Origin: Nansenia antarctica
Taxonomy: Eukaryota; Chordata; Actinopteri; Argentiniformes; Microstomatidae
Reading direction: 5' to 3'
Length of the DNA stretch: 64,000 nt
Assembly: GCA_963989245.1 (NCBI GenBank)
Contig: OZ022340.1
Location: forward strand, 47,205,948-47,269,947
How positions within the stretch are numbered: the first letter of the stretch is position 1; the number at the start of each line of letters is the position of its first letter. The notes below the pieces were generated by a model, which worked only from the letters and a program-made list of their open reading frames with translations, searched no databases and was not told where the DNA came from. Of this stretch, positions 29,925 through 41,959 are shown piece by piece. The position numbers and the translations under genes were made by a program.

Positions 29925-32900
29925 AAGATGGCGCGGTCCATGGCTGCTATGGCGTTACAGTTTGTTGTGTTCTGTCTGTTCTGTGTCTGTGTCCTGCCTA
30001 ACGTCGTACACAAAGGACGTACTACTGCACATCGGGGGTTTAACCCCACCGGACATCTTCCCCAAACTACTCACCCGTTCCACGGACATTCTGGATATGC
30101 TTGTGAGGGGGACCGCGTTTTTCGCCAGAGCTGTGAGGTGGATCAGGAGGCAGCGAGGTCGGAGAGCCGGCTGCTTGGTTCGCCTACGGCGGAGAGGGAC
30201 GCGACCACCACTACCGGGCATATTCCTGAGCAACGTGAACTCCCTTTGCAATAAAATGGATGAACTCCGGTGTCTCGTTGCGAGGAACAGCGACTTCCAC
30301 TCCTCGGCTGTCTTCGCGTTCACAGAGACCCATCTGTCTTCATCTGTCCCTGACGAGGCGGTGGAGCTAGAGGGATTCTCAGCGTTCCGGGCTGACAGAG
30401 ACTTCGAGGCGGTGAGCAAGTCTAGGGGTGGGGGGTTACTGTTCTTTGTAAACGAGCGCTGGAGTTCCGCGGTGACAGTGCTCCACAAACACTGCTCCAC
30501 GGCTATAGAATACCTATTCATCCTCTGTCGTCCATTCTATTCCCCCCGCGAGTTCAGCTCATTCATTCTCGCGTGTGTCTACATTCCACCTGATGCTGAC
30601 GTCACCGCAGCAGTAGACACACTGGCAGAGCAATTGATGAGTGTGGAACGTAGTTACCCGGACAGTTTTGTTGTTGTTATGGGGGATTTTAACCAGGCTA
30701 ATCTTAGCCGGGCGCTCCCCAAATACAGGCAGCAAGTCACGTGTCCCACCAGGGGGGTGAACACTCTGGACCATTGCTACTGTACAGCTCGTCAAGCCTA
30801 CCATTCTGTCCCCCGTGCCACACTGGGCTACAGTGACCACATCCTCATACACCTGATCCCTCGCTACAGGCAGAGGTTAAAACTCTCTAAGCCTGTTGTA
30901 CGGCGCTTCAGGGTGTGGTCCAGTGAGGCATGTGAGCGACTCTGCGCCTGGTTGGAGAGTGCAGGCTGTGACCAGGACTTGGTGGAGTGGGCGGGGCCAG
31001 AGGCTGGTAACAATCTGGATGTATACACAGACACTGTTACATCATTTATCAGCTTTGGCGAGGAGGTGTGTGTCCCCCTCCGCTCCAGGAAGTCTTTCAA
31101 CAACGACAAGCCCTGGTTTTCATCCCAACTCAGGCGTCTGAGATCAGAGAAGGAGGTGGCTAGGCGCAGTGGGGACGTGGACCGGGTCAAGCAGGCCAAG
31201 TACAGGTTCGCCAAAGCGGTGAAGGAGGCGAAGCATCGCTTTTCGGAGAAGCTGCAGCAACAGCTCTCTGAGGGGGATTCCGCCTCCGTCTGGAAAGGCC
31301 TAAAGACCATCACCAACTACAAACCCAAGTCCCCGCTGATGTCCGACAACCTCCCTCTCGCTAACGAGCTGAACGAGTTCTACTGTAGGTTTGAGAAAGA
31401 GAGGTTCCCGCCCACCCCCGCCCTCTCCCTCCACCCCCCCCCCCCCGGCTACAACCACCACCCCCGTCCCCCAGGGGGGCCAATGTCCCTCCTGCTACCC
31501 CCACCCTCCCCCTCCCCTCCCTCCCCCCTCCTCACCCGCCCTGCCCCCCCCCACTCCCCTCTCTCTGTCACAGTGCGAGAGGTAAACAGACTGTTTAAGA
31601 GGCAGAATCCCCGGAAGGCAGCTGGTCCGGATTCCGTCTCTCCCTCTGTCCTGAAGCACTGCGCCGACCAGCTGGCCCCGGTGTTTACCCACATCTTCAA
31701 CGCCTCGCTGGAGCTGTGTCACGTCCCAGCGTGCTTCAAGGCATCAACCATCATCCCCGTCCCCAAGAAGGCCAAGGTCACAGGCCTCAACGACTACAGA
31801 CCCGTCGCTCTGACCTCTGTCGTCATGAAGGTCCTGGAGCGCCTTGTCCTGGCCTACCTGAAGCTCATCACGGATCCTGTGCTGGACCCCCTGCAGTTCG
31901 CGTACAGAGCCAATAGATCCACGGAGGACGCCGTGAACATGGCTCTGCACTACGCACTAGAACACCTAGACACTGCAGGCAACTACGCCAGGATCCTGTT
32001 CGTGGACTTCAGCTCGGCCTTCAACACGATCCTCCCACACATCCTGGAGCACCAGCTATCCCTGCTGCAGGTGCCGGACTCCACCTGCAGGTGGATCACG
32101 GACTTCCTGACTGACAGGTCTCAGCGGGTGAAGCTGGGGAAGAGCATTTCCAGCTCCAGGTCCACCAGCACGGGCTCCCCGCAGGGCTGCGTCCTGTCTC
32201 CAGCACTATTCTCCCTATACACCAACAGCTGTGTCTCCCGCCACCCCTCGGTCAAGCTCCTGAAGTTTGCAGACGACACCACCCTGGTGGGCCTCATCTC
32301 CAGGGGGGACGAATCTGCCTACAGGGGTGAGATCGAGGGGCTGCAGAGCTGGTGCAGTTTTAACAATCTGGAGCTCAATGCTCTAAAAACAGTGGAGATG
32401 GTGGTGGACTTCCGTAGGAAAGCAGCCCTGCCCCCTCCCATCACGCTGGGAGGTACCCCGGTGGCCTCCGTGGAGTCATGCCGCTTTCTAGGCATGACCA
32501 TATCCCGGGACCTCAAGTGGGAGCGGAACACAGAGGCCCTCACGAAGAAGGCCCAGAAGAGGATGTTCTTCCTCCGGCAACTGAGGAAATTCAGGCTGCC
32601 GAGGTCCATGATGGTCCAGTTTTACACGGCCATCATAGAGTCCATCCTCACCCACTCCATCATCACCTGGTTCCCTGCTGCAACGACCAAGGACAAGGAC
32701 AAGTTGCAGCGGGTAATACGCTCAGCAGAGAGGGTGATCGGCTGTCCCTTGCCCTCCCTCAACTCCCTGCATGACACCAGGGCTCTGAGGAGGGCAAGGA
32801 AGATCATGGCAGACCCCTTCCACCCCGGCCACGGCCTCCTCACCCTGCTTCCCTCTGGAAGAAGGTTGCGGCTGCCTAAGGCACTGAAGGCCCGCCACAG

Positions 32901-33212
32901 GCTCAGCTTCTTCCCCTCAGCCGCCAGGCTGCTAAATGACTCTGGCTTCCCCCTCCCCCCCGCCTCCAAGTCTGCCCAGGACTGAACATGCACTGGACCT
33001 TGAATAACTCTGCACTGCACTTTATATACAGCACTATTCATGCACTGTCTGACCTGTGTTGTCCTGTTTTTGCCTGTTTTTGCATTTGTATTTGTACTTG
33101 TTTTGTTCATGTACAGTATATGTGAAAAAAGCATAAATGCACCTTCTGTAAATGCCAAAGCAAATTCCTACATGTGTCAAGCATAATGGCAATAAACGTT
33201 ATCTGAATCTGA
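29925..33212 (+). mobile_element. Full-length LINE (CR1/L2 group) inside Tc1
   Basis: Starts AAGATGGCGCGGTCC and ends in a short 'atctga' repeat after 'caataaacg'. Both sides carry ATCC (29,921-29,924 and 33,213-33,216), a likely 4-bp target duplication; restoring that joint gives a continuous Tc1 frame (FTLIQ then QDNDPK). The 5' end, long ORF and 3' UTR are all present, so the copy is close to full length. A 3' piece of the same family lies at 49,677-50,222. Confidence 0.85.
29962..32985 (+). CDS. LINE ORF2: endonuclease and reverse transcriptase
   Basis: About 1,007 codons without a stop. Endonuclease (about 85-310): IFLSNVNSLCNKMDEL, FTETHL, CVYIPPDAD, VVMGDFNQANL at about 240 and LGYSDHIL. 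A linker with GLKTITNYKPKSP and a proline-rich run (31,420-31,560) follows. Reverse transcriptase: KAAGPDSVSPSVLK, IIPVPKK, FVDFSSAFNT at about 682, SPQGCVLSPALFS at about 739, LKFADDTTLV at about 768 (the FADD catalytic pair) and LGMTISRDLKW. The C terminus has the 'RRARKIMADPFHPGHG' block. An ATG-led frame at 29,940 (MAAMALQFVVFCLFC) is one base out of phase with this ORF, so a single frameshift near 30,000 may be the only defect. The family's ORF1 is not seen. Confidence 0.8.
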   Translation: MLCSVCSVSVSCLTSYTKDVLLHIGGLTPPDIFPKLLTRSTDILDMLVRGTAFFARAVRWIRRQRGRRAGCLVRLRRRGTRPPLPGIFLSNVNSLCNKMDELRCLVARNSDFHSSAVFAFTETHLSSSVPDEAVELEGFSAFRADRDFEAVSKSRGGGLLFFVNERWSSAVTVLHKHCSTAIEYLFILCRPFYSPREFSSFILACVYIPPDADVTAAVDTLAEQLMSVERSYPDSFVVVMGDFNQANLSRALPKYRQQVTCPTRGVNTLDHCYCTARQAYHSVPRATLGYSDHILIHLIPRYRQRLKLSKPVVRRFRVWSSEACERLCAWLESAGCDQDLVEWAGPEAGNNLDVYTDTVTSFISFGEEVCVPLRSRKSFNNDKPWFSSQLRRLRSEKEVARRSGDVDRVKQAKYRFAKAVKEAKHRFSEKLQQQLSEGDSASVWKGLKTITNYKPKSPLMSDNLPLANELNEFYCRFEKERFPPTPALSLHPPPPGYNHHPRPPGGPMSLLLPPPSPSPPSPLLTRPAPPHSPLSVTVREVNRLFKRQNPRKAAGPDSVSPSVLKHCADQLAPVFTHIFNASLELCHVPACFKASTIIPVPKKAKVTGLNDYRPVALTSVVMKVLERLVLAYLKLITDPVLDPLQFAYRANRSTEDAVNMALHYALEHLDTAGNYARILFVDFSSAFNTILPHILEHQLSLLQVPDSTCRWITDFLTDRSQRVKLGKSISSSRSTSTGSPQGCVLSPALFSLYTNSCVSRHPSVKLLKFADDTTLVGLISRGDESAYRGEIEGLQSWCSFNNLELNALKTVEMVVDFRRKAALPPPITLGGTPVASVESCRFLGMTISRDLKWERNTEALTKKAQKRMFFLRQLRKFRLPRSMMVQFYTAIIESILTHSIITWFPAATTKDKDKLQRVIRSAERVIGCPLPSLNSLHDTRALRRARKIMADPFHPGHGLLTLLPSGRRLRLPKALKARHRLSFFPSAARLLNDSGFPLPPASKSAQD

Positions 33213-33739
33213 ATCCAGCAGGACAACGACCCCAAGCATACTGCTAAAGCAACACTTGAGTGGTTCAAGGGGAAACATATACATGTGTTGGAATGGCCTA
33301 GTCAAAGCCCAGACCTCAATCCAATTGAGAATCTGTGGTCAGACTTGAAGATTGCTGTTCACAAGCGCAAACCATCAAACTTGAAGGAGCTGGAGCAGTT
33401 TTTCCTTGAGGAATGGGCAAAAAATCCCAGTGGAAAGATGTGGCAAGCTCATAGAGACTTATCAAAAGTGACTTGCAGCTGTGATTGCCGCAAAAGGTGG
33501 CTCTACAAAGTACTGACTTTAAGGGGGTGAATAGTTATGCACATTGAAGTTTTCTGTTATTTTGTCCTATTTGTTGTTGTTTGCTTCACAATTAAAAAAA
33601 TCACATCTTCAAAGTTGTAGGCATATTCTGTAAATTAAATGATGCAAACTTTCAAACAATCCATTTTAATTCCAGGTTGTGAGGCAACAAAACATGAAAA
33701 ATGCCAAGGGGGGTGAATACTTTTGCAAGGCACTGTATG

Positions 33740-34065
33740 TAGTAGTAGCTCCCTTTGTGGAATGAAGAAATGTACATTGACTTGCAAATAATTAAAGGTG
33801 TTGTGCAGTCATGTAGCTAGCCTGTTTACTTGAGATGACATCCTAGCTAGCTTGCTAATGTAATTTGAATTCTATTTATCCACCAAATCACAATCTGTCA
33901 TACGGCAAGTGGAGTGGTGGGTGCTGTTTTTGGACCTTGTGTGTTGAACTCTGGCCTGGCGCATAGATCAGGAATTGTGGTTTTATTGTCGTTACCGACG
34001 TTGCCATCCAGCACTCTGGTGGTGGCTCACAACACAACCTCAGCCGACCAGGAGCCTAATGTGGG
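33740..34065. other. No gene seen
   Basis: AT-rich sequence between the Tc1 end and the minisatellite. I see no supported feature. Confidence 0.4.
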
Positions 34066-34838
34066 ATGACCCACGACCACGACCCCCCCTGTGACAGGTG
34101 GGCTCTCTCTCTTAAACGACCACGACCCCCCCTGTGACAGGTGGGCTCTCTCTCTTAACCCACGACCACGACCCCCCCTGTGACAGGTGGGCTCTCTCTC
34201 TTAACCCACGACCACGACCCCCCCTGTGACAGGTGGGCTCTCTCTCTTAAACGACCACGACCCCCCCTGTGACAGGTGGGCTCTCTCTCTTAAACACCAC
34301 GACCACGACCCCCCCTGTGACAGGAGGGCTCTCTCTCTTAAACGACCACGACCCCCCCTGTGACAGGTGGGCTCTCTCTCTTAAACACGACCACGACCCC
34401 CCCTGTGACAGGTGGGCTCTCTCTCTTAAACACGACCACGACCCCCCCTGTGACAGGAGGGCTCTCTCTCTTAAACCCACGACCCCCCCTGTGACAGGTG
34501 GGCTCTCTCTCTTAAACCCACGACCACGACCCCCCCTGTGACAGGTGGGCTCTCTCTCTTAAACCCACGACCACGACCCCCCCTGTGACAGGTGGGCTCT
34601 CTCTCTTAAACCCACGACCACGACCCCCCCTGTGACAGGTGGGCTCTCTCTCTTAAACCCACGACCACGACCCCCCCTGTGACAGGTGGGCTCTCTCTCT
34701 TAAACCCACGACCACGACCCCCCCTGTGACAGGTGGGCTCTCTCTCTTAAACCCACGACCACGACCCCCCCTGTGACAGGTGGGCTCTCTCTCTTAAACC
34801 CACGACCCCCCCCTGTGACAGGTGGGCTCTCTCTCTTA
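34066..34838 (+). repeat. About 44-bp minisatellite, some 17 copies
   Basis: The unit is built of CCACGACCCCCCCTGTGACAG and GTGGGCTCTCTCTCTTAAAC, with length variants and two or three copies reading GAGGGCT. ORFs of 75-108 codons here reflect the repeat only. Confidence 0.95.
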
Positions 34839-35188
34839 AACTGAGAATATCCGCAGTCTCACTACTCAGATTTGACTGAACAAAAAAACATAGCATTATA
34901 CAGAATATACAGTGCAGTCCTCCAACAGAACTACAGCAACAAACTTCGTTCACTGAAAAGCCGCTTGGTCGTCCAGCTGTTGGAGAGCAAACCAGCCAGG
35001 AGATAGAGCCTTTTAGTTTGGCAGTCGCAAATGTAGGCCATTTTAGATTATTTTGAAGTGTAAATACCAACAATTGTATTATTATTATTTTTTATTTTTT
35101 TATTTTTTTTTAGTGTTAGCAAAAGGTCTGAATACTTGTACTGAGAGTGACGAGACGGATACTTAATAATTTTCACCCTATAATAATA

Positions 35189-35281
35189 GGCACACATGAT
35201 TTCACCCTCTCACTAGGCACGCATGATTTCACCCTCTCACTAGGCACACATGATTTCACCCTCTCACTAGGCACACATGAT
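35189..35281 (+). repeat. 27-bp tandem repeat
   Basis: About three and a half copies of 'ggcacacatgatttcaccct' plus 'ctcacta'. It sits at the 3' border of the LINE that follows and may derive from that element's end. Confidence 0.85.
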
Positions 35282-37060
35282 TGTGGTACTTCTGGTGCTC
35301 TGACTGGTATTGTTACGTTGGGTTATGAATGAGTTAAGAGGAGGAGGAGCAGTGTTATGTAAGACTTTGTAGACCAGGCAGGTGTTTTTGTATTTGATCA
35401 CATCTTCCCAGCTCAGAAGTTTACGGTTATTTAGGATAGTACAATGATGAGAGCTGTTAGGCTTCTGATCCAGGACTTTAAGGGTTTGCTTGTAGAGAAT
35501 GGCTAGTGGCTTTAGTGACGAGCTGCTAGTTTGGCCCCAACTTGTCAAACAGTATGTCAGATGTGACATAATCATGGCGTTCATGTATAATTTGGCAGCA
35601 TTAAAAGTCATTACATTTCTGATATATTTAAAATTGGTTAGGCTAAACTTGACTCTGGCATACTTTCTTAATGTGTGTTTTGAATGACCGATTGGAGTCA
35701 ATAATGATACCCAGATATTTAAATTGTGGCACAATGCTAATATTTTTACCTGAGATTAATATATTGGACACAATGTTACATTGTCTTTTAGAAAAAAACC
35801 ATTCCTACAGTTTTATTTACGTTAAGTTGAAGGCATGAACGGTTTAGCCAATTTGTGATCTGATCCATAGCTGTGATGAGTTTGGCAGCAGCCAGATGTT
35901 TGGTCTTGGCATGCACATATATTACGGTGTCATCAGCATATAATTGTATTTCGAAATCAGGGCAGACAGATGGCAGATCATTAATGTATAGGCTAAACAG
36001 CAGCGGGCCGAGCATTGATCCTTGAGGTACACCGGTGCACAGGTTAAGAGCTGATGAACGGTGGTTGTTCACAGAAACATGTTGACTTCTACCAGTTAGG
36101 TATGACTCAATCCATTTGAGTGCTAATAAGGAGAAGTTAAAAGCAGACAGTTTGGCAATAAGGACCTTATGGTTGACTGTGTCGAAAGCTTTGCGAAGGT
36201 CTAAAAACACAGCACCAACAACACCTCCTTTGTCAACCATTGCTCGGACCTTCTCTAAGAAGAGACAGTTAGCTGTTTCAGTGGAGTGATGGGCCCTAAA
36301 GCCAAACTGCATGGGATGGAGATTAAATGGACCATTATTTAAGAAAAAAACAAGCTGCTCTGATACCCACTTCTCGGCAACCTTGGAAATCACAGGTAAA
36401 ATGCTGATTGGGCGATAGTTGCATATGTTCTGGGGGTCATCTGACTTAAATATGGGAGATACAATTGCGGTCTTCCAGGTACTTGGGAATGTCCCCTGTA
36501 ATACTGACAGGTTGATAGTTTGTGTAATAAGGGGGACTAGGTATTCTTTCAGAGATTTAAGCATTATAGAATCTATACCATATACGTATATCCTTCGCCG
36601 TTGAGGCTCTAAGAGAATTAATGATTGCTTGAGTCTTAAGTTCAGTGATAGGTTGAATGCTGAAGGAGGGCTTGCTTTCGTCAGCCTTAATAATGTTTTC
36701 TGTTGTTAAGGGAAAATTCTGTGTGAATTCGGCTACAGAATTGATAAAATATTAATTAAAGGCTACAGCTATTTGTGCTGGGTCCTGCATTAGCTTACCA
36801 TTCAGTTTCAGCTCTAACTGGTTCCTAGGCCTGTGGTTGATCCCCATTACATTCTTAATCTGTTCCCAGATCAGCTTTGTGTTACCCTTTGCCTCATTAA
36901 TAATTGTTATAAAAAAGTTGGCTTTGGCCTTTCTGATTGCTTTGGTTACTTTGTTACGTAATGAGGTGAACCTCTGCCTATCACTACTTAATTTGGTCTT
37001 CAGAGCTCTTTTCAATGCAGAGTCTCTTTCCTTCATCAGGTTAAATAGTTCAGTAGATTA
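35282..37060 (-). mobile_element. LINE reverse transcriptase, broken copy
   Basis: Read from 37,060 down: RFTSLRNKVTKAIRKAKANF and LIWEQIKNVMG (linker), WKTAIVSPIFKSDDP, YRPISILPVISKVAEK, GFRAHHSTETA, AVFLDLRKAFDTVNH (first Asp), CTGVPQGSMLGPLLFSLYIN, LYADDTVIYV (YADD), WLNRSCLQLNVNKT, then after a break AAKLYMNAMIMSHLTYC and LLSWEDVIKYKNT. Stops and frameshifts occur near 36,590 and 35,780. The endonuclease is missing. The C-terminal word series resembles the piece at 49,283-49,474 (RKSTFGQLSFS), so the two may be one family. Confidence 0.8.
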
Positions 37061-37250
37061 TCTGGATCGATTCTGGCTTTGGGCTTGGGGCGAGGTCATT
37101 TCTTGTGAAATGTTTCGCCTCTTGGCCAGTCAAGACTTCACTGCGAAAAAAACTCTAGTATGGCGTCCACCTTATACACTGGGAACGTGTTGCATTCTGA
37201 CATTGTTGCTCAGAGCCCTGCCACAGCTCAAAACAGGAGAAAGAGAGGGG

Positions 37251-38341
37251 GAACCAGCATTCACATAAGAATATCTTCTTCTATTTTCAATGTGCACTTT
37301 TCATAATCTGGAACTGAAAAATGACCTTGCCCTACTTTACCAGATCCTGTCACAACTTAGAGACGAAAAGAAGGGAATACATCCTGTACTGAGTTAGGTA
37401 CATCCACACTTCACTATAATGAGCAAGAGAGAAGTGTGTTTACCTCTGGTTTGTCCTCATGTCTTTGAGCAGGAAACACCACTGCTATTATGCAAATAAG
37501 GAGGATGCATACCGGCATGTATTTATAGAGGAATGAATTCTGTGTCAACCAATTTATCTTGTTTTCCATTAGCTCAGAATAGTGGAATCATTTTCCAAGT
37601 GTGAACAAGTTGTATTCATAATGTTGACAAGAAGAAATTTGACTGGAACATTGTTGCAAAAGTGATTTGAATCCCTTTGTGATTGGCATAATAGATGGCA
37701 TTGAGAGGAACACAAACTGCTTATGAGAAATGATGCTTCATTCGTTTTGCATTCCAATGCAATAGCTATGCTTGATGTTATGAAATAGGTTTAGGTTTCC
37801 AATGCTAACTGTGCTAGTAGGTAGCAAAATGGTAATCTGGTATAACAGGGGCTGTGGTATTTTTACAGTAGGACATGACAGGTGCTTTTGACAATAGTTG
37901 ATGCGGAAGCTGGACACTACTCAAACAGACAGCCAATATTCTAGCATTCACTGACAGTAAAATAATGTATTATATTTTTTAAAAATCATCTCCTGAGGGA
38001 CAACTTTCAGACAGCTTTCCTCCGGAGTAGTTATAACCCTTAGAGGCCATACACGCACCGCTAATGTAGATTCAGGAGTCTGCTGTGAATGCAACTGTAC
38101 TGTAATTCTCAAGTGAAATGGTGAGAAACCGGTGTTATGGAGTATGGTGCCTTACAAAGAGAGTATGAATGATACAATGAACGTGTCATTTAATGGAAGT
38201 TCTATAAAAGAAACTAAAATGGTGTTACACGGTATTGCTTGTATCAAATTGAATTACAGCGTTTATTGCTCGTAGACATCCAGGGTTGATAGGGATTTAT
38301 TCCCCTTGTTAATGGAACACTGCTGTTCTTAATGGAACACA
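37251..38341. repeat. 1.1-kb segment, copy 2 (partner 12,112-13,227)
   Basis: Direct repeat of the 12-kb segment. It starts after 'gagagagg' and ends in two 'cttaatggaacac' units, immediately before the C-rich minisatellite. The signal-peptide-like exon is kept. Confidence 0.85.
37441..37515 (-). CDS. Signal-peptide-like first exon in repeat, copy 2
   Basis: Same 25 codons as at 12,307-12,381 (MPVCILLICIIAVVFPAQRH...), with one silent change (TGT to TGC region) and the same donor GTAAAC. No following exon is seen. Confidence 0.35.
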
Positions 38342-40975
38342 CATTAAATTAAAATATTTTTATTAAAAGATTATATATATTAAAATATTTTTTACAGAAT
38401 AAATACAGAATTAAATACAGAAATACCACTCCCAGCCCTCACCCAACCAGCCCTCACCCCAACCAGCCCTCACCCCAACCAGCCCTCACCCCAGCCAGCC
38501 CTCACCCCAACCAGCCCTCACCCAACAAGCTCTCACCCTAAGAGCTGTACCTTTTTACAGAATTAAATACAGAAATACCACTCCCAGCCCTCACCCAACC
38601 AGCCCTCACCCAACAAGCTCTCACCCTAAGAGCTGTACCTTTTTACAGAATAAATACAGAATTAAATACAGAAATACCACTCCCAGCCCTCACCCAACAA
38701 GCTCTCACCCAACAAGCTCTCACCCAACCAGCCCTCACCCCAACCAGCCCTCACCCCAGCCAGCCCTCACCCCAACCAGCCCTCACCCCAGCCAGCCCTC
38801 ACCCAACAAGCTCTCACCCTAAGAGCTGTACCTTTTTACAGAATAAATACAGAATTAAATACAGAAATACCACTCCCAGCCCTCACCCAACCAGCCCTCA
38901 CCCAACAAGCTCTCACCCTAAGAGCTGTACCTTTTTACAGAATAAATACAGAATTAAATACAGAAATACCACTCCCAGCCCTCACCCAACCAGCCCTCAC
39001 CCAACAAGCTCTCACCCAACAAGCTCTCACCCAACCAGCCCTCACCCAGCCAGCCCTCACCCAACCAGCCCTCACCCAGCCAGCCCTCACCCCAACCAGC
39101 TCTCACCCCAACCAGCCCTCACCCAGCCAGCCCTCACCCCAACCAGCCCTCACCCCAACCAGCCCTCACCCCAACCAGCCCTCACCCCAACAAGCCTTCA
39201 CCCCAACCAGCCTTCACCCCAACCAGCCCTCACCCAGCCAGCCCTCACCCAGCCAGCCCTCACCCCAGCCAGCCCTCACCCCAGCCAGCCCTCACCCCAA
39301 CCAGCCCTCACCCAACCAGCCCTCACCCAGCCAGCCCTCACCCCAACCAGCCCTCACCCAGCCAGCCCTCACCCCAACCAGCCCTCACCCAGCCAGCCCT
39401 CACCCCAACCAGCCCTCACCCAACCAGCCCTCACCCAGCCAGCCCTCACCCAGCCAGCCCTCACCCAGCCAGCCCTCACCCAGCCAGCCCTCACCCAGCC
39501 AGCCCTCACCCCAACCAGCCCTCACCCCAGCCAGCCCTCACCCCAACCAGCCCTCACCCAACCAGCCCTCACCCAGCCAGCCCTCACCCCAACCAGCCCT
39601 CACCCAGCCAGCCCTCACCCCAACCAGCCCTCACCCAGCCAGCCCTCACCCCAACCAGCCCTCACCCAGCCAGCCCTCACTCCAACCAGCCTTCACCCAA
39701 CCAGCCCTCACCCAGCCAGCCCTCACCCCAACCAGCCTTCACCCAGCCTTCACCCAGCCAGCCCTCACCCCAACCAGCCTTCACCCCAACCAGCCTTCAC
39801 CCACCCAGCCAGCCCTCACCCAGCCAGCCCTCACCCAACAAGCTCTCACCCTAAGAGCTGTACCTTTTTACAGAATAAATACAGAATTAAATACAGAAAT
39901 ACCACTCCCAGCCCTCACCCAACAAGCTCTCACCCAACAAGCTCTCACCCAACCAGCCCTCACCCCAACCAGCCCTCACCCCAGCCAGCCCTCACCCCAG
40001 CCAGCCCTCACCCAACAAGCTCTCACCCTAAGAGCTGTACCTTTTTACAGAATAAATACAGAATTAAATACAGAAATACCACTCCCAGCCCTCACCCAAC
40101 CAGCCCTCACCCAACAAGCTCTCACCCTAAGAGCTGTACCTTTTTACAAAATAAATACAGAATTAAATACAGAAATACCACTCCCAGCCCTCACCCAACC
40201 AGCCCTCACCCAACAAGCTCTCACCCAACAAGCTCTCACCCAACCAGCCCTCACCCAGCCAGCCCTCACCCAACCAGCCCTCACCCAGCCAGCCCTCACC
40301 CCAACCAGCTCTCACCCCAACCAGCCCTCACCCAGCCAGCCCTCACCCCAACCAGCCCTCACCCCAACCAGCCCTCACCCCAACAAGCCTTCACCCCAAC
40401 CAGCCTTCACCCCAACCAGCCCTCACCCAGCCAGCCCTCACCCAGCCAGCCCTCACCCAGCCAGCCCTCACCCCAGCCAGCCCTCACCCCAGCCAGCCCT
40501 CACCCCAACCAGCCCTCACCCAACCAGCCCTCACCCAGCCAGCCCTCACCCCAACCAGCCCTCACCCAGCCAGCCCTCACCCCAACCAGCCCTCACCCAG
40601 CCAGCCCTCACCCCAACCAGCCCTCACCCAGCCAGCCCTCACCCCAACCAGCCTTCACCCAGCCAGCCCTCACTCCAACCAGCCCTCACCCAGCCAGCCC
40701 TCACCCCAACCAGCCCTCACCCAACCAGCCCTCACCCAGCCAGCCCTCACCCAACCAGCCCTCACCCAGCCAGCCCTCACCCCAACCAGCCTTCACCCAG
40801 CCACCCAGCCTTCACCCAGCCAGCCCTCACCCCAACCAGCCTTCACCCCAACCAGCCTTCACCCACCCAGCCAGCCCTCACCCAGCCAGCCCTCACCCAG
40901 CCAGCCCTCACCCAGCCAGCCCTCACCCCAACCAGCCCTCACCCAGCCAGCCCTCACCCTAAGAGCTGTACCTCT
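38342..40975 (+). repeat. C-rich minisatellite with higher-order structure
   Basis: About 2.6 kb of 12-13-bp units: CAGCCCTCACCCAAC, CAGCCCTCACCCAGC and a CCCC-longer form. Between blocks lies a longer spacer with 'agagctgtacctttttacag' and 'aatacagaaataccactccc', seen six or more times. The block order near 38,970-39,840 resembles 40,180-40,960, so a 1.2-kb higher-order duplication is visible. The minus strand has regularly spaced GGG runs (GGGTGAGGGCTGG). Confidence 0.95.
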
Positions 40976-41958
40976 CACAAGCAGGTGAAGAAAATTATTC
41001 TGTATGATAGCTGGTTAATCCAGGGGTGTGAACTGCACGTAGTGCCTTATGCGCTGGTTAACTGGGATAGACTGCTTGAGGGGGGTATAGGTCTTGGCAG
41101 GGCCGGTCAGCCCACTAATAACCTGCTGTAAGGCTTATGAATTGTTGATAAATAAAGTATTTATAGCCTATTGGTTTTGGTAACTCTGTGTCGTGTGGTG
41201 GTGTGCTCCGACCTCCGTCCCCGGACCTTACCGGTACAAAAAAGGTGGACCCAGTGATCGGTACCCCTTTGTCAAGGGAGGTTCTTCAGTACTATCTCCA
41301 ATGGGGTCATTGTTTACTCTCTCTCTAGCTATTATACTGCAATTTTTCTGTCAGGCATTTCACACCCCGAACTGCCTCTCGGGCTGGCATCGCCCAATGC
41401 AAATTGCGCCTAGAGGGACTTATTTTCACCGGTACCGGCGATATTGAAATATGTCGGACTTCAACATATTTTTCGGGACAAAAAGCGGTAATTAGCCTAC
41501 CGGTAATAACTGAAACGCTGTGACCTCAGAATAGATGCGTTAATGCTGCATGAATACAATAGCATATCGGGTTATCAAAATACGTATATAATAATAATAT
41601 TGTCCCCCCATCCAGTTCATATGTCCCCGTTAATACTGAGCCCTGGCGACGGGTAACTGTAGCCTACTAGGGCAAGAGTAGCGCTAAGCACGGCACTGCA
41701 ATCCAGCTGCTCTTTCAGTCGGGAGCGCTCCTTTACAGAGTCCTGTCCTTACCTCGCGTAGTCTTAGCAATTTTATTTCATCCTGAATACAATAAAGTTT
41801 ATTGCTATTGTCTAACACTGTAATGTGTTGTGTCTAGTGACCTCTGTACTCTGTTGCAGAGATCAGGATACAGGATCATACACCTGAAGAATGACAGCCG
41901 CATGACTCCTCTCGATCTGTGCAAGCAAGGACAAACATTCAGGTGTGTGTTAGACCTG
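40976..41958. other. No gene; LTR-like and hAT-like scraps
   Basis: Around 41,145-41,235 'aataaagtatt' followed by 'ctccgacctccgtccccgga' looks like the end of a worn LTR. Around 41,380-41,520 CCGGT words resemble a hAT end. Neither can be bounded. No gene is supported. Confidence 0.3.
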
Positions 41959-41959
41959 C

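Larger units (their letters stand above)
28804..33735 (+). mobile_element. Tc1/mariner element with both ends, split by a LINE
   Basis: Terminal repeats CAGTGCCTTGCAAAAGTATT (left) and its complement (right end 33,735) are flanked by TA at 28,802-28,803 and 33,736-33,737. Removing the LINE leaves about 1.64 kb, the usual Tc1 size. The transposase (from about 29,200) has KELSKQVRDKVVEKYMSG and STIKSIIIKWKEHG (paired HTH), RVTLEEL, then a deletion of the rest of the DNA-binding region (joined at VSDIGPQL), SDETKIELFG (first Asp), GGGSIMLWGC and, after the LINE, QDNDPKHTAK (second Asp) and SPDLNPIENLW (third). Interrupted and internally deleted, so inactive, though its ends could still be mobilised. 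Confidence 0.9.

Noticed and set aside
30864..31316. Minus-strand ORFs inside the 29.9-kb LINE
   Set aside because: Shadow frames of the 1,007-codon polymerase; no independent motifs.
34247..34541. ORFs on both strands with repeated RERALLSQGG / DHDPPCDRW words
   Set aside because: Translations of the 44-bp minisatellite, not proteins.
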